Source of the DNA: RGIG4079 sp045637505
GTDB lineage: Bacteria > Bacteroidota > Bacteroidia > Bacteroidales > Muribaculaceae
Assembly: GCA_045637505.1 (NCBI GenBank)
Contig: JAZTZO010000044.1
Span: forward strand, 1-64,000
Length of the DNA: 64,000 nt
Direction: 5' to 3'
The translations under genes were made by a program, and so were the position numbers. The notes below the pieces were generated by a model. It saw only the letters and a list, made by a program, of their open reading frames with translations, ran no database searches and had not been told where the DNA came from. Below are positions 1 to 9,641 of this stretch, piece after piece (the stretch's first letter is position 1; every line of letters starts with the position of its first letter).

Positions 1-1
1 C

Positions 2-134
2 TGTCCGATAAAATGCTTACTTTTGCTCATGGTTATAAAGTTTGTTGCAAAACCAAAATAACCACAAAGGGCTGAATCCTGCAAATGGAATCAGCCCTAA
101 TTTTTTATTCTATCAAAAAAAGTTTTATCGGACA
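2..134. mobile_element. Short inverted-repeat element or end of an insertion sequence
   Basis: A perfect 12-base inverted repeat, TGTCCGATAAAA, lies at 2-13 and, inverted, at 123-134. Between them are 109 bases with a terminator-like hairpin. Frame 1 from base 1 is open for 24 codons to a TGA at 73-75 and could be the last codons of a transposase entering from the left. Two readings fit: a MITE-like element about 133 bases long, or the right end of an insertion sequence cut by the window edge, with the left repeat a coincidental or internal copy. No transposase motif is visible, so the family is not assigned. Confidence 0.4.
69..106 (+). terminator. Rho-independent terminator inside the inverted-repeat element
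   Basis: GGGCTGA (69-75) pairs with TCAGCCC (91-97), TCC (77-79) with GGA (87-89), with a 7-base loop and six T at 101-106. It would end a plus-strand transcript entering from the left, as a transposase gene would need. Confidence 0.55.
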
Positions 135-136
135 CT

Positions 137-167
137 AATATTTTGTTATATATAACATTAAAATATT
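137..167 (-). terminator. AT-rich palindrome at the end of the TPR gene
   Basis: AATATTTT (137-144) pairs with AAAATATT (160-167), and GTTATA (145-150) with TATAAC (151-156). It overlaps the stop codon of the minus-strand TPR gene. It has no G+C-rich stem, so termination is possible but unproven. Confidence 0.35.
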
Positions 168-1389
168 ACATCAAGTTTACTCGATTGAGATTTTCTTCAT
201 CTCTCAAATTGCTATAAAGGTTGCGCAAGTAAATTAAAGCTTTTGAGCCGAGGTTTTGCTCATCCAATTCATAAGCTTTTTCTAAGTAAATTGTAGCTTC
301 CTTAAATAATGGCACCAATTGAGTATTATAAACTTTTTCATATTCAGCTACAGAAATATCTGCAGCAAGACCATCATTAATAGCAAAAGCTTTATCAGCA
401 AGCACCTTGCCTAAATTATAATGAGCCTCAGCTAATGAAGCATCGCATTCAATCGCTTTTTTGAAATTTTCAATAGCAGCATCGCGATTACCTTCTGCAT
501 CATTAATTGAACCCATGAGATTATAACATTCAGCATTAGCTGGCTCTGCTGCCAACAAACCATTTAAAAACGCTTTTGCATTATCATATTCTTTTCTATA
601 AACATTAATATTAATAATGTTTTTCAAATAGTTAGCATCTTGCTTTCCATATAAGCCGTAAGCTTTTTCAGCATAGCTATAAGCAGCATCAAGATTTTGA
701 GGTTGAGATGCAAATGCTGCGCCTAAAGCCACATCAAACAATTGTTTTTCATTATAACCAAATTCTAACGCTTTATCGCAATCAGCCAAACATTCTTCAT
801 ACTTATTAGTATTTAATGACACATAAGCTTTATAGAAGTGTGCATATTTTAAAAACTCTGGGTTCAAATTCTCTTTAATTTTAGCAAATCTAGCATCATT
901 AAGAGTATTAACATAAGTTGTTAATAGTTTATATGCTAATTCATTTTCGCCCATTTGAATCAAACTTTCGCTTGCGCTAAATAAACTTGCATGATTTTCT
1001 ATTATACTTTTTGTAATTTTCTTTGACTCTTTAGTTTTCACTTTGCCCTTTTCATCAACAACTGTATCAAGAGGCAATGCTTTAAACATATAGTCATAAC
1101 CATCAACCAAAGCATTTGCTAATTCTTTTTTATCTACCTCTTGACCCATTTGTGCCTTCAAGAACAATGCATCATAGTGAGCAAATGCAGCATTACCACC
1201 AAGCATCCATGCTTTTGCATCATCCTTTGTTTCAGGATTAGTTGTTATTTCATCAACTTTAGCTTTTACTGTAGGATAATCAAAATTACCTGATTTGATA
1301 GTACTTTCAACCTCCTTCATAAGGTTTTTTTGCGCTGACATTGTAAATCCAGCAACAAGGCATAAGCCTAAAATACTAATTTTTTTCAT
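166..1389 (-). CDS. Secreted tetratricopeptide-repeat protein
   Basis: A 407-residue protein with an N-terminal signal peptide (about residues 1-19, hydrophobic core then SAQ). The rest is helical, with TPR-like helix pairs at about 180-213 and clearer repeats from about 286 to 335, containing the usual small and aromatic spacing such as AHYNLGKVL. TPRs form protein-binding surfaces; the partner is not visible. It is probably periplasmic. The gene starts 26 bases after the end of gyrA on the same strand, so the two are likely co-transcribed, but the functions need not be linked. No enzymatic motif is seen. Confidence 0.8.
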   Translation of the reverse strand: MKKISILGLCLVAGFTMSAQKNLMKEVESTIKSGNFDYPTVKAKVDEITTNPETKDDAKAWMLGGNAAFAHYDALFLKAQMGQEVDKKELANALVDGYDYMFKALPLDTVVDEKGKVKTKESKKITKSIIENHASLFSASESLIQMGENELAYKLLTTYVNTLNDARFAKIKENLNPEFLKYAHFYKAYVSLNTNKYEECLADCDKALEFGYNEKQLFDVALGAAFASQPQNLDAAYSYAEKAYGLYGKQDANYLKNIININVYRKEYDNAKAFLNGLLAAEPANAECYNLMGSINDAEGNRDAAIENFKKAIECDASLAEAHYNLGKVLADKAFAINDGLAADISVAEYEKVYNTQLVPLFKEATIYLEKAYELDEQNLGSKALIYLRNLYSNLRDEENLNRVNLM

Positions 1390-1415
1390 AATTTATTGTA
1401 TTTAAGTTGTTAATA

Positions 1416-3971
1416 TTATTCTTCTGATTCCTCTTGAGTATCTTCAACTTCATCGGTTTCATTCACATCTTCATCCATAACAGGACCTTCTAATACTTCT
1501 CCATCTACTTGTTCAACTTCTTCTTCTGGATCAGTATCAACGCAACATACTGAAGCAATAGTATCATTACGTTTTTCAAGGTTAATTACTCTTACTCCTT
1601 GAGTTGCACGTCCCATCACTCTAAAGTCAGCGACATGAATGCGTAATGTGATACCCGATTTATTGATAATCACCAAATCGTTTTCGTCGTTTACACTCTT
1701 TATTGCAACGAGGCAACCTGTTTTTTCGGTAACATTCATTGTCTTAACGCCTTTACCACCGCGGTTGGTAATGCGATAATCATCCAATAGCGAACGTTTA
1801 CCATAGCCGTTTTCTGAAAGCACCATGACATTATTTTCTGAATCAGCATTCATGCATATCATTCCGACAACTTCATCGTCACCGCCATCAAGGCTCATGC
1901 CACGTACACCTGTTGACATACGTCCCATTTCACGCACTTTACTTTCGTGGAAACGGATAGCACGGCCATTACGATTTGCAATAAGAATTTCAGAATTACC
2001 ATCGGTCAACTCTACTTGCAACAATTGGTCATCTTCACGAATAATAATAGCATTAACACCATTAGCACGAGGACGTGAATATGCTTCAAGTTTTGTTTTC
2101 TTTATTATACCATTTTTAGTACAGAAAATCAAATTGTGATTATTCACAAATTCACTATCGCCCAAACCTTTTATTCTGATAAATGCTTTAACAGCATCAT
2201 CTGGTTCAATATTTAGCAAGTTTTGGATAGCTCTACCTTTAGAATTCTTGGTTCCTTCGGGGATATCATATACCTTCAACCAATAGCAACGACCCTTTTG
2301 AGTAAAGAACAACATGTAACTATGCATTGATGCTGAATAGATATGCTCAATAAAGTCTTCATCGCGAGTATCACTTCCTTTAGCCCCCACTCCTCCTTTA
2401 TTTTGAGCACGGAATTCAGCCAATGGAGTGCGTTTAATATAACCAAGATGAGAGATTGTTATAATCATTTCATCATCGGCATAGAAATCTTCGGCATTGA
2501 AATCACCAGCAGTATAGTCAATTTCTGTGCGGCGTTCATCACCATATTTATCGCGAATTTCAATCAACTCTTCTTTAATGAGATTTCGACAAACTACATC
2601 ATTATTAAGAATCTCTTCTAAACTTGCAATCAGTTGCAAAATTTCGTCATATGCCTGAATGAGTTTATCTTGTTCAAGACCAGTGAGCTGCTTCAATCGC
2701 ATTTCAACGATTGCAGTTGTTTGAGCATCGGTCAATTCAAATCGTTCACTCAAACGAGACTTAGCCTCATCGATATTTGCAGAAGATCTAATTATATGTA
2801 TTACCTCATCAATATTTTGAGAAGCAACGATTAACCCCTGCAATATATGTGCTTTTTCTTGAGCCTTACCTAATTGGAATTTAGTACGACGAATTACTAC
2901 ATCATGACGATGGTCAATAAACGACTGCAATAATTCTTTCAAGTTCAATAATTTAGGACGGCCATTAACCAATGCAACATTATTCACGCTGAATGATGCT
3001 TGCATTTGAGTCATTTTATATAATTTATTAAGCACTACATTGGCATTAGCATCGCTTTTCAAACGGATAACGATACGCATACCCTTATAGTTACTTTCAT
3101 CATTAAGGTCAGCAATACCATCAATTTTCTTTTCATTGACAAGCTCTGCAATATACTTAATCAATTCTGCTTTATTTACATTGTATGGTATTTCAGTAAC
3201 TATAATGTCTTCATGATTAGCATCGGCTTCAATTTCTGCTTTAGCACGTATCAATATGCGACCACGACCAGTTTCAAAAGCATCTTTCACCCCATTATAG
3301 CCATATATTGTACCTCCGGTTGGGAAATCGGGAGCTTTAATATATTGCATCAATTCGGGAATAGTCAACTCGGGATTATCCACTAAGGCTACACATGCAT
3401 TAATTGACTCGGTCAAATTATGAGGAGGCATATTTGTAGCCATACCTACAGCAATACCCGACGCTCCATTAACCAACAAATTGGGAAAACGTGTAGGCAA
3501 TACTGTTGGCTCCTTGCGAGAGTTGTCATAGTTTGGTTGAAAGTCAACGGTGTCAGCTTCTATATCTTGAAGCATTTCTTCACCAATTTTATCCAAACGA
3601 ACCTCGGTATAACGCATAGCCGCAGCACTATCACCATCGACCGAACCGAAGTTACCATGACCATCAACTAATGTATAACGCAAAGCCCAAGGTTGCGCCA
3701 AGCGCACAACAGTACCATAAATTGATGAGTCACCATGAGGGTGATACTTACCCATTACCTCACCGACACAGTTAGCCGATTTCTTATGGGGATGGTCAGA
3801 AGTATTACCCATCTCATTCATACCATAAAGCACGCGACGATGCACGGGTTTTAAACCATCTCGCACATCGGGCAATGCACGCGACACAATAACCGACATC
3901 GAATAGTCGATATATGCCGACTTCATTTCATTTTCAATATTGATCTTTAATATTCGATCTTGTTCCAGCAT
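1416..3971 (-). CDS. gyrA: DNA gyrase subunit A
   Basis: An 851-residue type IIA topoisomerase subunit that breaks and rejoins DNA and, with GyrB, introduces negative supercoils. The N-terminal winged-helix region carries ALPDVRDGLKPVHRR and the catalytic tyrosine in AAAMRYTE (Tyr121). The C-terminal beta-pinwheel has a GyrA-box-like TNRGGKG at about 735-741, which favours gyrase over topoisomerase IV. The last 40 or so residues form a very acidic tail. In the quinolone-resistance region, Ser82 (E. coli Ser83) is kept, but the residue matching E. coli Asp87 is Gly86. A -7 promoter element lies about 90 bases upstream. Confidence 0.97.
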   Translation of the reverse strand: MLEQDRILKINIENEMKSAYIDYSMSVIVSRALPDVRDGLKPVHRRVLYGMNEMGNTSDHPHKKSANCVGEVMGKYHPHGDSSIYGTVVRLAQPWALRYTLVDGHGNFGSVDGDSAAAMRYTEVRLDKIGEEMLQDIEADTVDFQPNYDNSRKEPTVLPTRFPNLLVNGASGIAVGMATNMPPHNLTESINACVALVDNPELTIPELMQYIKAPDFPTGGTIYGYNGVKDAFETGRGRILIRAKAEIEADANHEDIIVTEIPYNVNKAELIKYIAELVNEKKIDGIADLNDESNYKGMRIVIRLKSDANANVVLNKLYKMTQMQASFSVNNVALVNGRPKLLNLKELLQSFIDHRHDVVIRRTKFQLGKAQEKAHILQGLIVASQNIDEVIHIIRSSANIDEAKSRLSERFELTDAQTTAIVEMRLKQLTGLEQDKLIQAYDEILQLIASLEEILNNDVVCRNLIKEELIEIRDKYGDERRTEIDYTAGDFNAEDFYADDEMIITISHLGYIKRTPLAEFRAQNKGGVGAKGSDTRDEDFIEHIYSASMHSYMLFFTQKGRCYWLKVYDIPEGTKNSKGRAIQNLLNIEPDDAVKAFIRIKGLGDSEFVNNHNLIFCTKNGIIKKTKLEAYSRPRANGVNAIIIREDDQLLQVELTDGNSEILIANRNGRAIRFHESKVREMGRMSTGVRGMSLDGGDDEVVGMICMNADSENNVMVLSENGYGKRSLLDDYRITNRGGKGVKTMNVTEKTGCLVAIKSVNDENDLVIINKSGITLRIHVADFRVMGRATQGVRVINLEKRNDTIASVCCVDTDPEEEVEQVDGEVLEGPVMDEDVNETDEVEDTQEESEE

Positions 3972-4059
3972 TTTATTATAATGATGATTAAATTAGTCAT
4001 ATTTTAACCAAATAGACTGTTACTTGTCCTCTCGGTTTAACTATACAAAAATTATCATA

Positions 4060-4067
4060 CAAAGATA
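4060..4067 (-). promoter_or_regulatory. gyrA -7 promoter element
   Basis: CAAAGATA on the plus strand reads TATCTTTG on the minus strand, matching TAnnTTTG. It would give a leader of roughly 80 nt before the gyrA ATG at 3971. Confidence 0.6.
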
Positions 4068-4151
4068 ACATTTTTTTTGCAAAAAATTAAATTTTCAGTC
4101 CATCTTTTGATTTTTTAAATCAAGTGTTAATAATGGCTCAGTTTTAAACCT

Positions 4152-4159
4152 TATCTTTG
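4152..4159 (+). promoter_or_regulatory. clpC -7 promoter element
   Basis: TATCTTTG about 53 bases before the clpC start. No good TTG is seen 19-21 bases upstream, so only the -7 half is supported. Confidence 0.55.
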
Positions 4160-4211
4160 GCATAATAATTGCTCTACAAATAACGCAAAAGGTTATTTTT
4201 TTTAGAATAAT

Positions 4212-6749
4212 ATGGAATTAAAATTCACACCTGAATATAAAAACATACTCGAACGAAGCAGAGATGAGGCTATTCGCCACAATAGCCAAGAAATAGAACC
4301 GATACATCTATTTCTTGCGCTAACAAGCGACCGTTCTAGCAAATCATATAGATTAATTGAATCAGCATCAAACATTGATTCTATTCCTCAGTTTAGGAAT
4401 GAAATTGATAGTGTTGCTCATTGTAACACAAATTTGACAGAAGCAAATATCATTGCTAGTCCTTTAGCCGAACGAATCATTAAACTCAGCACACTTGAAG
4501 CTCGCATGCTAAAAAGCGAATATGTTGACGCCGAGCATCTTCTCCTTGCTTTATTTCACAATTCAGAAACACAAAACATGGATTTTTTGAAAACATTTAT
4601 CAATATCGGAGTTAATTACGATGCCCTATATAATTGCTTAAAGAAAGAAGCAGAATTGCCCACTATGGGCGCAGGCTTCTCGGATGAGGACTTTGAAGAA
4701 GATGACATTATGTCACAAGAAAATAATGATGGAGCTACCCCAGCAAAAAAAACAACCCAAACACACAAAGGTAATGACACTCCCGTCTTAGATAAATATG
4801 GGATTGACATGACTCGTGCTGCCGAAGAAAATAGGCTTGACCCAGTCATAGGACGAGACAAAGAGATTGAGCGCATAGCTCAAATTCTTAGTCGCCGAAA
4901 GAAAAATAATCCTGTACTAATTGGAGAGCCAGGCGTTGGAAAATCTGCTATAGTAGAAGGCCTTGCGTTACGCATTATACAACGCAAAGTATCACGACTT
5001 TTATTCAATAAGCGCGTCATTGCATTAGACATGGCAACCATTGTTGCTGGAACAAAATTTCGCGGACAATTTGAAGAACGTCTCAAAGCAATTCTCAACG
5101 AACTTTCTAAAAACAAAGATATTATATTATTTATCGACGAGCTTCACACAATTGTAGGAGCAGGTAATGCTCAAGGGACAATGGACGCTGCCAATATTCT
5201 CAAGCCAGCATTGGCTCGTGGTGAGATACAATGCATTGGAGCGACAACCCTTGACGAATATCGCAAAAACATCGAAAAAGATGGCGCTTTGGAGCGTCGC
5301 TTCCAAAAAGTAATTGTTGAGCCAACTACGCCTGAAGAAACTCTACAAATACTAAACAACATTAAGGACAAATACGAAGAGCATCACAATGTAAACTTCA
5401 CCCCCGAAGCCATTAGCGCCTGCGTTAATCTCACACAACGTTATGTAAGTGACCGCAACTTTCCCGACAAAGCCATAGACGCTCTTGACGAAGCAGGTTC
5501 AAGAGTGCATGTTACAAACATAACCGTCCCCAAAGAGATTGAAGATCTTGAAATCGTAATAGACGAAACTGCTCAAAGCAAACTTAAAGCTGCTCAAGCC
5601 CAAAACTTTGAAAGCGCTGCTGCTTTTCGCGACAAAGAGCACAAACTTCGCGCTGAACTCGAAGAGGCAAAAAAACGATGGGAAGAAAACCTCAACAAAG
5701 AGCGTGAAACAGTTGACGAAGACAAGGTTGCCGAAGTTGTTGCAATGATGACTGGAGTACCGGTTCAACGCGTTGCACAAGCCGAGGGTAAACGACTCGT
5801 CAAAATGTCGCCGACTTTAAAAAGCGAAATCATTGGACAAGACAATGCTATTGACAAAATAACAAAAGCGATACAACGCAATCGCATAGGGCTAAAAGAC
5901 CCAAACAAACCCATTGGTACATTTATGTTCCTCGGGCCTACTGGTGTGGGTAAAACTCATCTTGCAAAGAAACTTGCCGAATATCTTTTTGACTCGGCCG
6001 ACAACCTCATAAGAGTTGACATGAGTGAATTTATGGAAAAATTCACCGTATCGAGATTAGTAGGAGCACCTCCTGGATATGTAGGATATGAAGAAGGTGG
6101 TCAACTCACCGAAAAAGTTCGTCGCCGTCCTTATTCAATTGTGCTTCTTGACGAGATAGAGAAAGCACACCCCGATGTGTTCAACATCTTGTTACAAGTA
6201 ATGGATGAAGGTCGACTAACCGATAGCTTTGGCCGAAAAGTTGATTTCAAAAACACGATAATAATTATGACATCTAATGTCGGAACTCGCCAATTGAAAG
6301 AATTTGGTTCGGGCATAGGATTTAACACACAAAAAATCGACAAAGAATATTCTCATTCTGTTCTACAGAAGGCTCTTAATAAGGCTTTTTCGCCCGAATT
6401 CTTGAATCGTGTTGATGACATTATTATATTTGATTCTCTCGATAAGGAAGCTATCTTTAAGATTATTGATATTGAACTTGTTGGTTTCTTAAAGAGAATA
6501 ACTGAACTTGGATACACTCTAAAAATATCGGATGAAGCCAAAACTTTTATTGCCGAAAAGGGTTATGATGTTCAATATGGCGCACGCCCATTAAAGCGAG
6601 CTATTCAGAAATATCTTGAAGATGAATTGGCCGAACTGATAATAAGTGAAGCAGTGTCAGTTGGTGACACAATTATTGTTGACTATGACAAAGAAAATGA
6701 CAAAATTTCCACTTCAATAGTAAACAATTCAATAACTAAAACTGAATAA
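4212..6749 (+). CDS. clpC: ATP-dependent Clp protease ATP-binding subunit ClpC
   Basis: An 845-residue Hsp100 unfoldase that feeds substrates to ClpP. Visible in order: a Clp N-domain (about 1-145), a first AAA+ module with Walker A GEPGVGKS (238-245) and Walker B FIDE (307-310), a UVR-type middle region (about 456-491) that distinguishes ClpC from ClpB, a second AAA+ module with Walker A GPTGVGKT (575-582) and LLDEIEKAH, and a C-terminal D2-small domain. The IGF loop at 702-704 is the ClpP docking tripeptide, so it should act with protease rather than as a stand-alone disaggregase. It is followed 47 bases later by htpG, making a chaperone pair. No clpP lies in the window. Confidence 0.95.
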   Translation: MELKFTPEYKNILERSRDEAIRHNSQEIEPIHLFLALTSDRSSKSYRLIESASNIDSIPQFRNEIDSVAHCNTNLTEANIIASPLAERIIKLSTLEARMLKSEYVDAEHLLLALFHNSETQNMDFLKTFINIGVNYDALYNCLKKEAELPTMGAGFSDEDFEEDDIMSQENNDGATPAKKTTQTHKGNDTPVLDKYGIDMTRAAEENRLDPVIGRDKEIERIAQILSRRKKNNPVLIGEPGVGKSAIVEGLALRIIQRKVSRLLFNKRVIALDMATIVAGTKFRGQFEERLKAILNELSKNKDIILFIDELHTIVGAGNAQGTMDAANILKPALARGEIQCIGATTLDEYRKNIEKDGALERRFQKVIVEPTTPEETLQILNNIKDKYEEHHNVNFTPEAISACVNLTQRYVSDRNFPDKAIDALDEAGSRVHVTNITVPKEIEDLEIVIDETAQSKLKAAQAQNFESAAAFRDKEHKLRAELEEAKKRWEENLNKERETVDEDKVAEVVAMMTGVPVQRVAQAEGKRLVKMSPTLKSEIIGQDNAIDKITKAIQRNRIGLKDPNKPIGTFMFLGPTGVGKTHLAKKLAEYLFDSADNLIRVDMSEFMEKFTVSRLVGAPPGYVGYEEGGQLTEKVRRRPYSIVLLDEIEKAHPDVFNILLQVMDEGRLTDSFGRKVDFKNTIIIMTSNVGTRQLKEFGSGIGFNTQKIDKEYSHSVLQKALNKAFSPEFLNRVDDIIIFDSLDKEAIFKIIDIELVGFLKRITELGYTLKISDEAKTFIAEKGYDVQYGARPLKRAIQKYLEDELAELIISEAVSVGDTIIVDYDKENDKISTSIVNNSITKTE

Positions 6750-6796
6750 AATATTATATATCATAAAACATTCAAAAAACATCAAACAATATAATT

Positions 6797-8839
6797 ATGA
6801 AAAAAGGTAATATAGGTGTTACTACCGAAAACATCTTTCCCGTAATCAAAAAATTCCTTTATAGCGATCACGAAATCTTCCTTCGTGAGCTAGTTTCAAA
6901 CGCTATTGATGCAACTCAAAAACTTAAAACTCTATCATCATGTGGCGAATACAAGGGCGAAGTAGGTGAATTAAATGTAAAAATCTCGCTCGACAAAGAC
7001 AAAGGTACCCTTACCGTAAGCGACAAAGGTATAGGTATGACCGCCGAAGATATTGATAAATACATCAACCAAATTGCGTTCTCGGGTGCAGAAGAGTTTC
7101 TTGAAAAATATAAAGACAATGCCAATGCTATAATTGGACATTTTGGATTGGGTTTCTATTCAGCTTTCATGGTTGCGAAGAAGGTTGAAATACGCTCACT
7201 TTCATACAAAGATGGTGCAAAAGCTGTGAAATGGGAATGTGATGGTTCTCCCGAGTATTCTATGGAAGAAATCAGCAAAGAATCTCGTGGTACCGATATC
7301 ATTCTATATATTGATGATGAAAACAAGGATTTTCTTGAACAATCACGCATCGACACTTTATTAAAAAAATATTGTCGATTCCTCCCTGTTCCTGTCATTT
7401 CGGGCAAAGAACAAGAATGGAAAGATGGGAAATATGTTGACACCGACAAGGATAAGGTAATCAATGAAACATCTCCTGCGTGGATGAAGAAGCCTACCGA
7501 GTTAAAAGATGAAGATTATCTAAACTTCTACCACGAACTTTATCCAGGTCAAGATGATCCTCTATTTTGGATTCACTTGAATGTAGATTACCCATTCACT
7601 CTTACAGGGATATTATTCTTCCCTAAAATCAAAAACAACTTTGACATCAACAAAAATCGCATACAACTATATTGCAACCAAGTATTTGTAACCGACTCTG
7701 TTGAAGGGGTTGTTCCTGAGTTCCTAATGTTGCTCCAAGGGGTAATTGACTCACCCGATATTCCTCTTAACGTGTCTCGTTCATACCTTCAAAGCGATGC
7801 TGCTGTTAAGAAAATTTCAACTTATATTACCAAGAAAGTTTCTTCACGCCTTGAAGATATATTTAAAGCCGACCGCGTTGAATTTGAAAAGAAATGGGAC
7901 GACATTAAGATATTCATTGAATATGGCATGCTGAGTGATGAAAAATTCCGCGAAGCAGGCAAGAAATTTACGCTCCTAAAAGACACCGAAGGCAAATACT
8001 ATACACTCGAAGAATATAAGCAACTTATTGAATCAACTCAAACCGACAAGGATGGCAATTTCATCCATCTATACACTACCGACCCAGTAGCTCAATATAC
8101 CTATATTAATGCAGCTACCGAAAAAGGGTATAACGTACTCTTAATGGATGGGCAACTCGACTGCCATTTCATTGGCCTATTAGAACAACAAATTGAAAAA
8201 TCTCAATTTGTGCGTGTTGACAGTGATGTAATTGACAATCTCATTCGCAAAGAAAACAAAAAAGAAGTTCTTCTCACAACCGACCAACGCAATATGTTGA
8301 CCGGAATTTTCAATTCGCAAATTCCTACGGTTGATAATGCTCAATTTATCGTAACATTTGAGGCTATGAGTGCTACTGACTCTCCTATTATCATCACTCA
8401 AAACGAATATATGCGTCGTATGAAGGAGATGGCAGCATTCCAACCAGGAATGAACTTCTATGGAGAAATGCCCGATAGCTACAATCTCATTGTAAATACC
8501 GAGCACCCTCTCATTGCCAAGATTCGCGAAAACGCCGATGCAAACATTGCTGAAAAACTTGCACCTATTACTAAATCAATCAACGACAATAACGCAAAAA
8601 TCACTGAAATTCGCGATGCTAATAAGGATAAAACAATGAGCGAAGAAGACAACGCAAATATCACATCTCTTGAAGAAGCAGTTAAATCACTTCGCACCGA
8701 CGAAACTAACATCATGAGCGAGTACGCATCAAATCAACCCATTATAAAACAGTTGATTGACCTTGCGCTCCTCGGCAATGGCTTACTAAAAGGCGAAGCG
8801 TTGAACTCGTTTATCCAACGTTCAGTTTCGTTACTATAA
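6797..8839 (+). CDS. htpG: Molecular chaperone HtpG (Hsp90)
   Basis: A 680-residue cytosolic Hsp90 homologue, an ATP-driven chaperone that works as a dimer. The GHKL ATPase domain at the N-terminus shows ELVSNAIDATQKL, the DKGIGM nucleotide-binding motif and the lid sequence GHFGLGFYSAFMVA. The middle domain has the conserved NVSRSYLQSD segment carrying the catalytic arginine region. The C-terminal dimerisation part contains a charged helical stretch (around residues 590-640). It follows clpC and is probably read from the same promoter, since no separate -7 element is evident in the 47-base gap. Confidence 0.96.
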   Translation: MKKGNIGVTTENIFPVIKKFLYSDHEIFLRELVSNAIDATQKLKTLSSCGEYKGEVGELNVKISLDKDKGTLTVSDKGIGMTAEDIDKYINQIAFSGAEEFLEKYKDNANAIIGHFGLGFYSAFMVAKKVEIRSLSYKDGAKAVKWECDGSPEYSMEEISKESRGTDIILYIDDENKDFLEQSRIDTLLKKYCRFLPVPVISGKEQEWKDGKYVDTDKDKVINETSPAWMKKPTELKDEDYLNFYHELYPGQDDPLFWIHLNVDYPFTLTGILFFPKIKNNFDINKNRIQLYCNQVFVTDSVEGVVPEFLMLLQGVIDSPDIPLNVSRSYLQSDAAVKKISTYITKKVSSRLEDIFKADRVEFEKKWDDIKIFIEYGMLSDEKFREAGKKFTLLKDTEGKYYTLEEYKQLIESTQTDKDGNFIHLYTTDPVAQYTYINAATEKGYNVLLMDGQLDCHFIGLLEQQIEKSQFVRVDSDVIDNLIRKENKKEVLLTTDQRNMLTGIFNSQIPTVDNAQFIVTFEAMSATDSPIIITQNEYMRRMKEMAAFQPGMNFYGEMPDSYNLIVNTEHPLIAKIRENADANIAEKLAPITKSINDNNAKITEIRDANKDKTMSEEDNANITSLEEAVKSLRTDETNIMSEYASNQPIIKQLIDLALLGNGLLKGEALNSFIQRSVSLL

Positions 8840-8870
8840 TCCAATAAGGAAATAATATAGTTATAAATAT

Positions 8871-8898
8871 AGGCGAGAATCAATTATGCTTCTCGCCT
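8871..8898. terminator. Hairpin between htpG and the small minus-strand gene
   Basis: AGGCGAGAA (8871-8879) pairs perfectly with TTCTCGCCT (8890-8898) around a 10-base loop. It lies between convergent genes and can serve both. The T tract is weak. Confidence 0.5.
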
Positions 8899-8930
8899 TC
8901 ATATTATGGATATATGGATTATGGATAAAA

Positions 8931-9167
8931 CTATACAACCATATAATCTTGATTGAACTTCATTGAATCGCGCTCTACATATGATTTTATAATCCCATAA
9001 AGCATAGTCTGCAATGGAGACAAAGCATTTTCGGGATCTACTCCCATAATCATTTCACTCACGAACGCAGTAGCCACTGCAACTTTTTCCTCCTGGGGCA
9101 ATGAATTTATCGTGTTTATCACATGAGGTGAAATCACAATTGATTGATGTTTCTTTGAATTTATCAT
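8931..9167 (-). CDS. Small conserved-looking hypothetical protein
   Basis: A 78-residue soluble protein of unknown function, with no signal peptide or membrane segment. It has a helical central part (PQEEKVAVATAFVSEMIMG) followed by a second helix ending near the C-terminus. It has its own -7 element 44 bases upstream and a hairpin downstream, which supports expression as a single gene. I do not recognise the family. Confidence 0.6.
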   Translation of the reverse strand: MINSKKHQSIVISPHVINTINSLPQEEKVAVATAFVSEMIMGVDPENALSPLQTMLYGIIKSYVERDSMKFNQDYMVV

Positions 9168-9210
9168 AGTTATTATATTTAGTGGTTATTCTTCTTTACT
9201 AATCACATTG

Positions 9211-9218
9211 CAAATTTA
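9211..9218 (-). promoter_or_regulatory. -7 element for the 78-residue gene
   Basis: CAAATTTA on the plus strand reads TAAATTTG on the minus strand. The distance to the start codon is about 44 bases. No matching -33 element was found. Confidence 0.45.
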
Positions 9219-9315
9219 GCCCTACCCCCGGGCAATAATATTGCACACATATATTAATATTAACTAACAATGGAATTTATATAACTAAAGATATTGATGA
9301 ATGTGTAGCAAAAAT

Positions 9316-9346
9316 TTTGTTGATTAGAGATTTTAGATTATTTTTG
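9316..9346 (+). promoter_or_regulatory. Full Bacteroidota promoter upstream of the 77-residue gene and aguA
   Basis: TTTG (9316-9319), then exactly 19 bases, then TATTTTTG (9339-9346). This matches the -33/-7 consensus and would start the small gene - aguA - aguB transcript with a leader of about 55 nt. Confidence 0.6.
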
Positions 9347-9407
9347 AAGTATAAATAATATCTCAACCGAGGTTCATATTGATATTCTAACTAAAATTCG
9401 CTGTATT

Positions 9408-9641
9408 ATGAATGATATAACTCAACTATTCAACTCCTTATTAGAACAATATGGAAGTATTGATATTGCAGAAGCTGAATTTAAAAAGATGCTTACAGAA
9501 GAAGATTCTTTGCATGAAGAATATAGAGAATGGTGTCATGTAGTAGGGAGCAGCGAGAAAAATGGATTTCTTGATTATTGCGAAGAGTATAAAATGTCGC
9601 AAGATTCGGTTTGGGATTCTTTAAAAGATTATGATGAATAA
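9408..9641 (+). CDS. Small acidic hypothetical protein preceding aguA
   Basis: A 77-residue, strongly acidic, helical protein with no signal peptide. Its start follows a full consensus promoter, and its end overlaps the aguA start by 11 bases, which suggests translational coupling and a real gene. Its C-terminal half is rich in aromatic and acidic residues. I do not recognise a family. It could be a modulator of the polyamine genes or simply a passenger in the operon. Confidence 0.6.
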   Translation: MNDITQLFNSLLEQYGSIDIAEAEFKKMLTEEDSLHEEYREWCHVVGSSEKNGFLDYCEEYKMSQDSVWDSLKDYDE

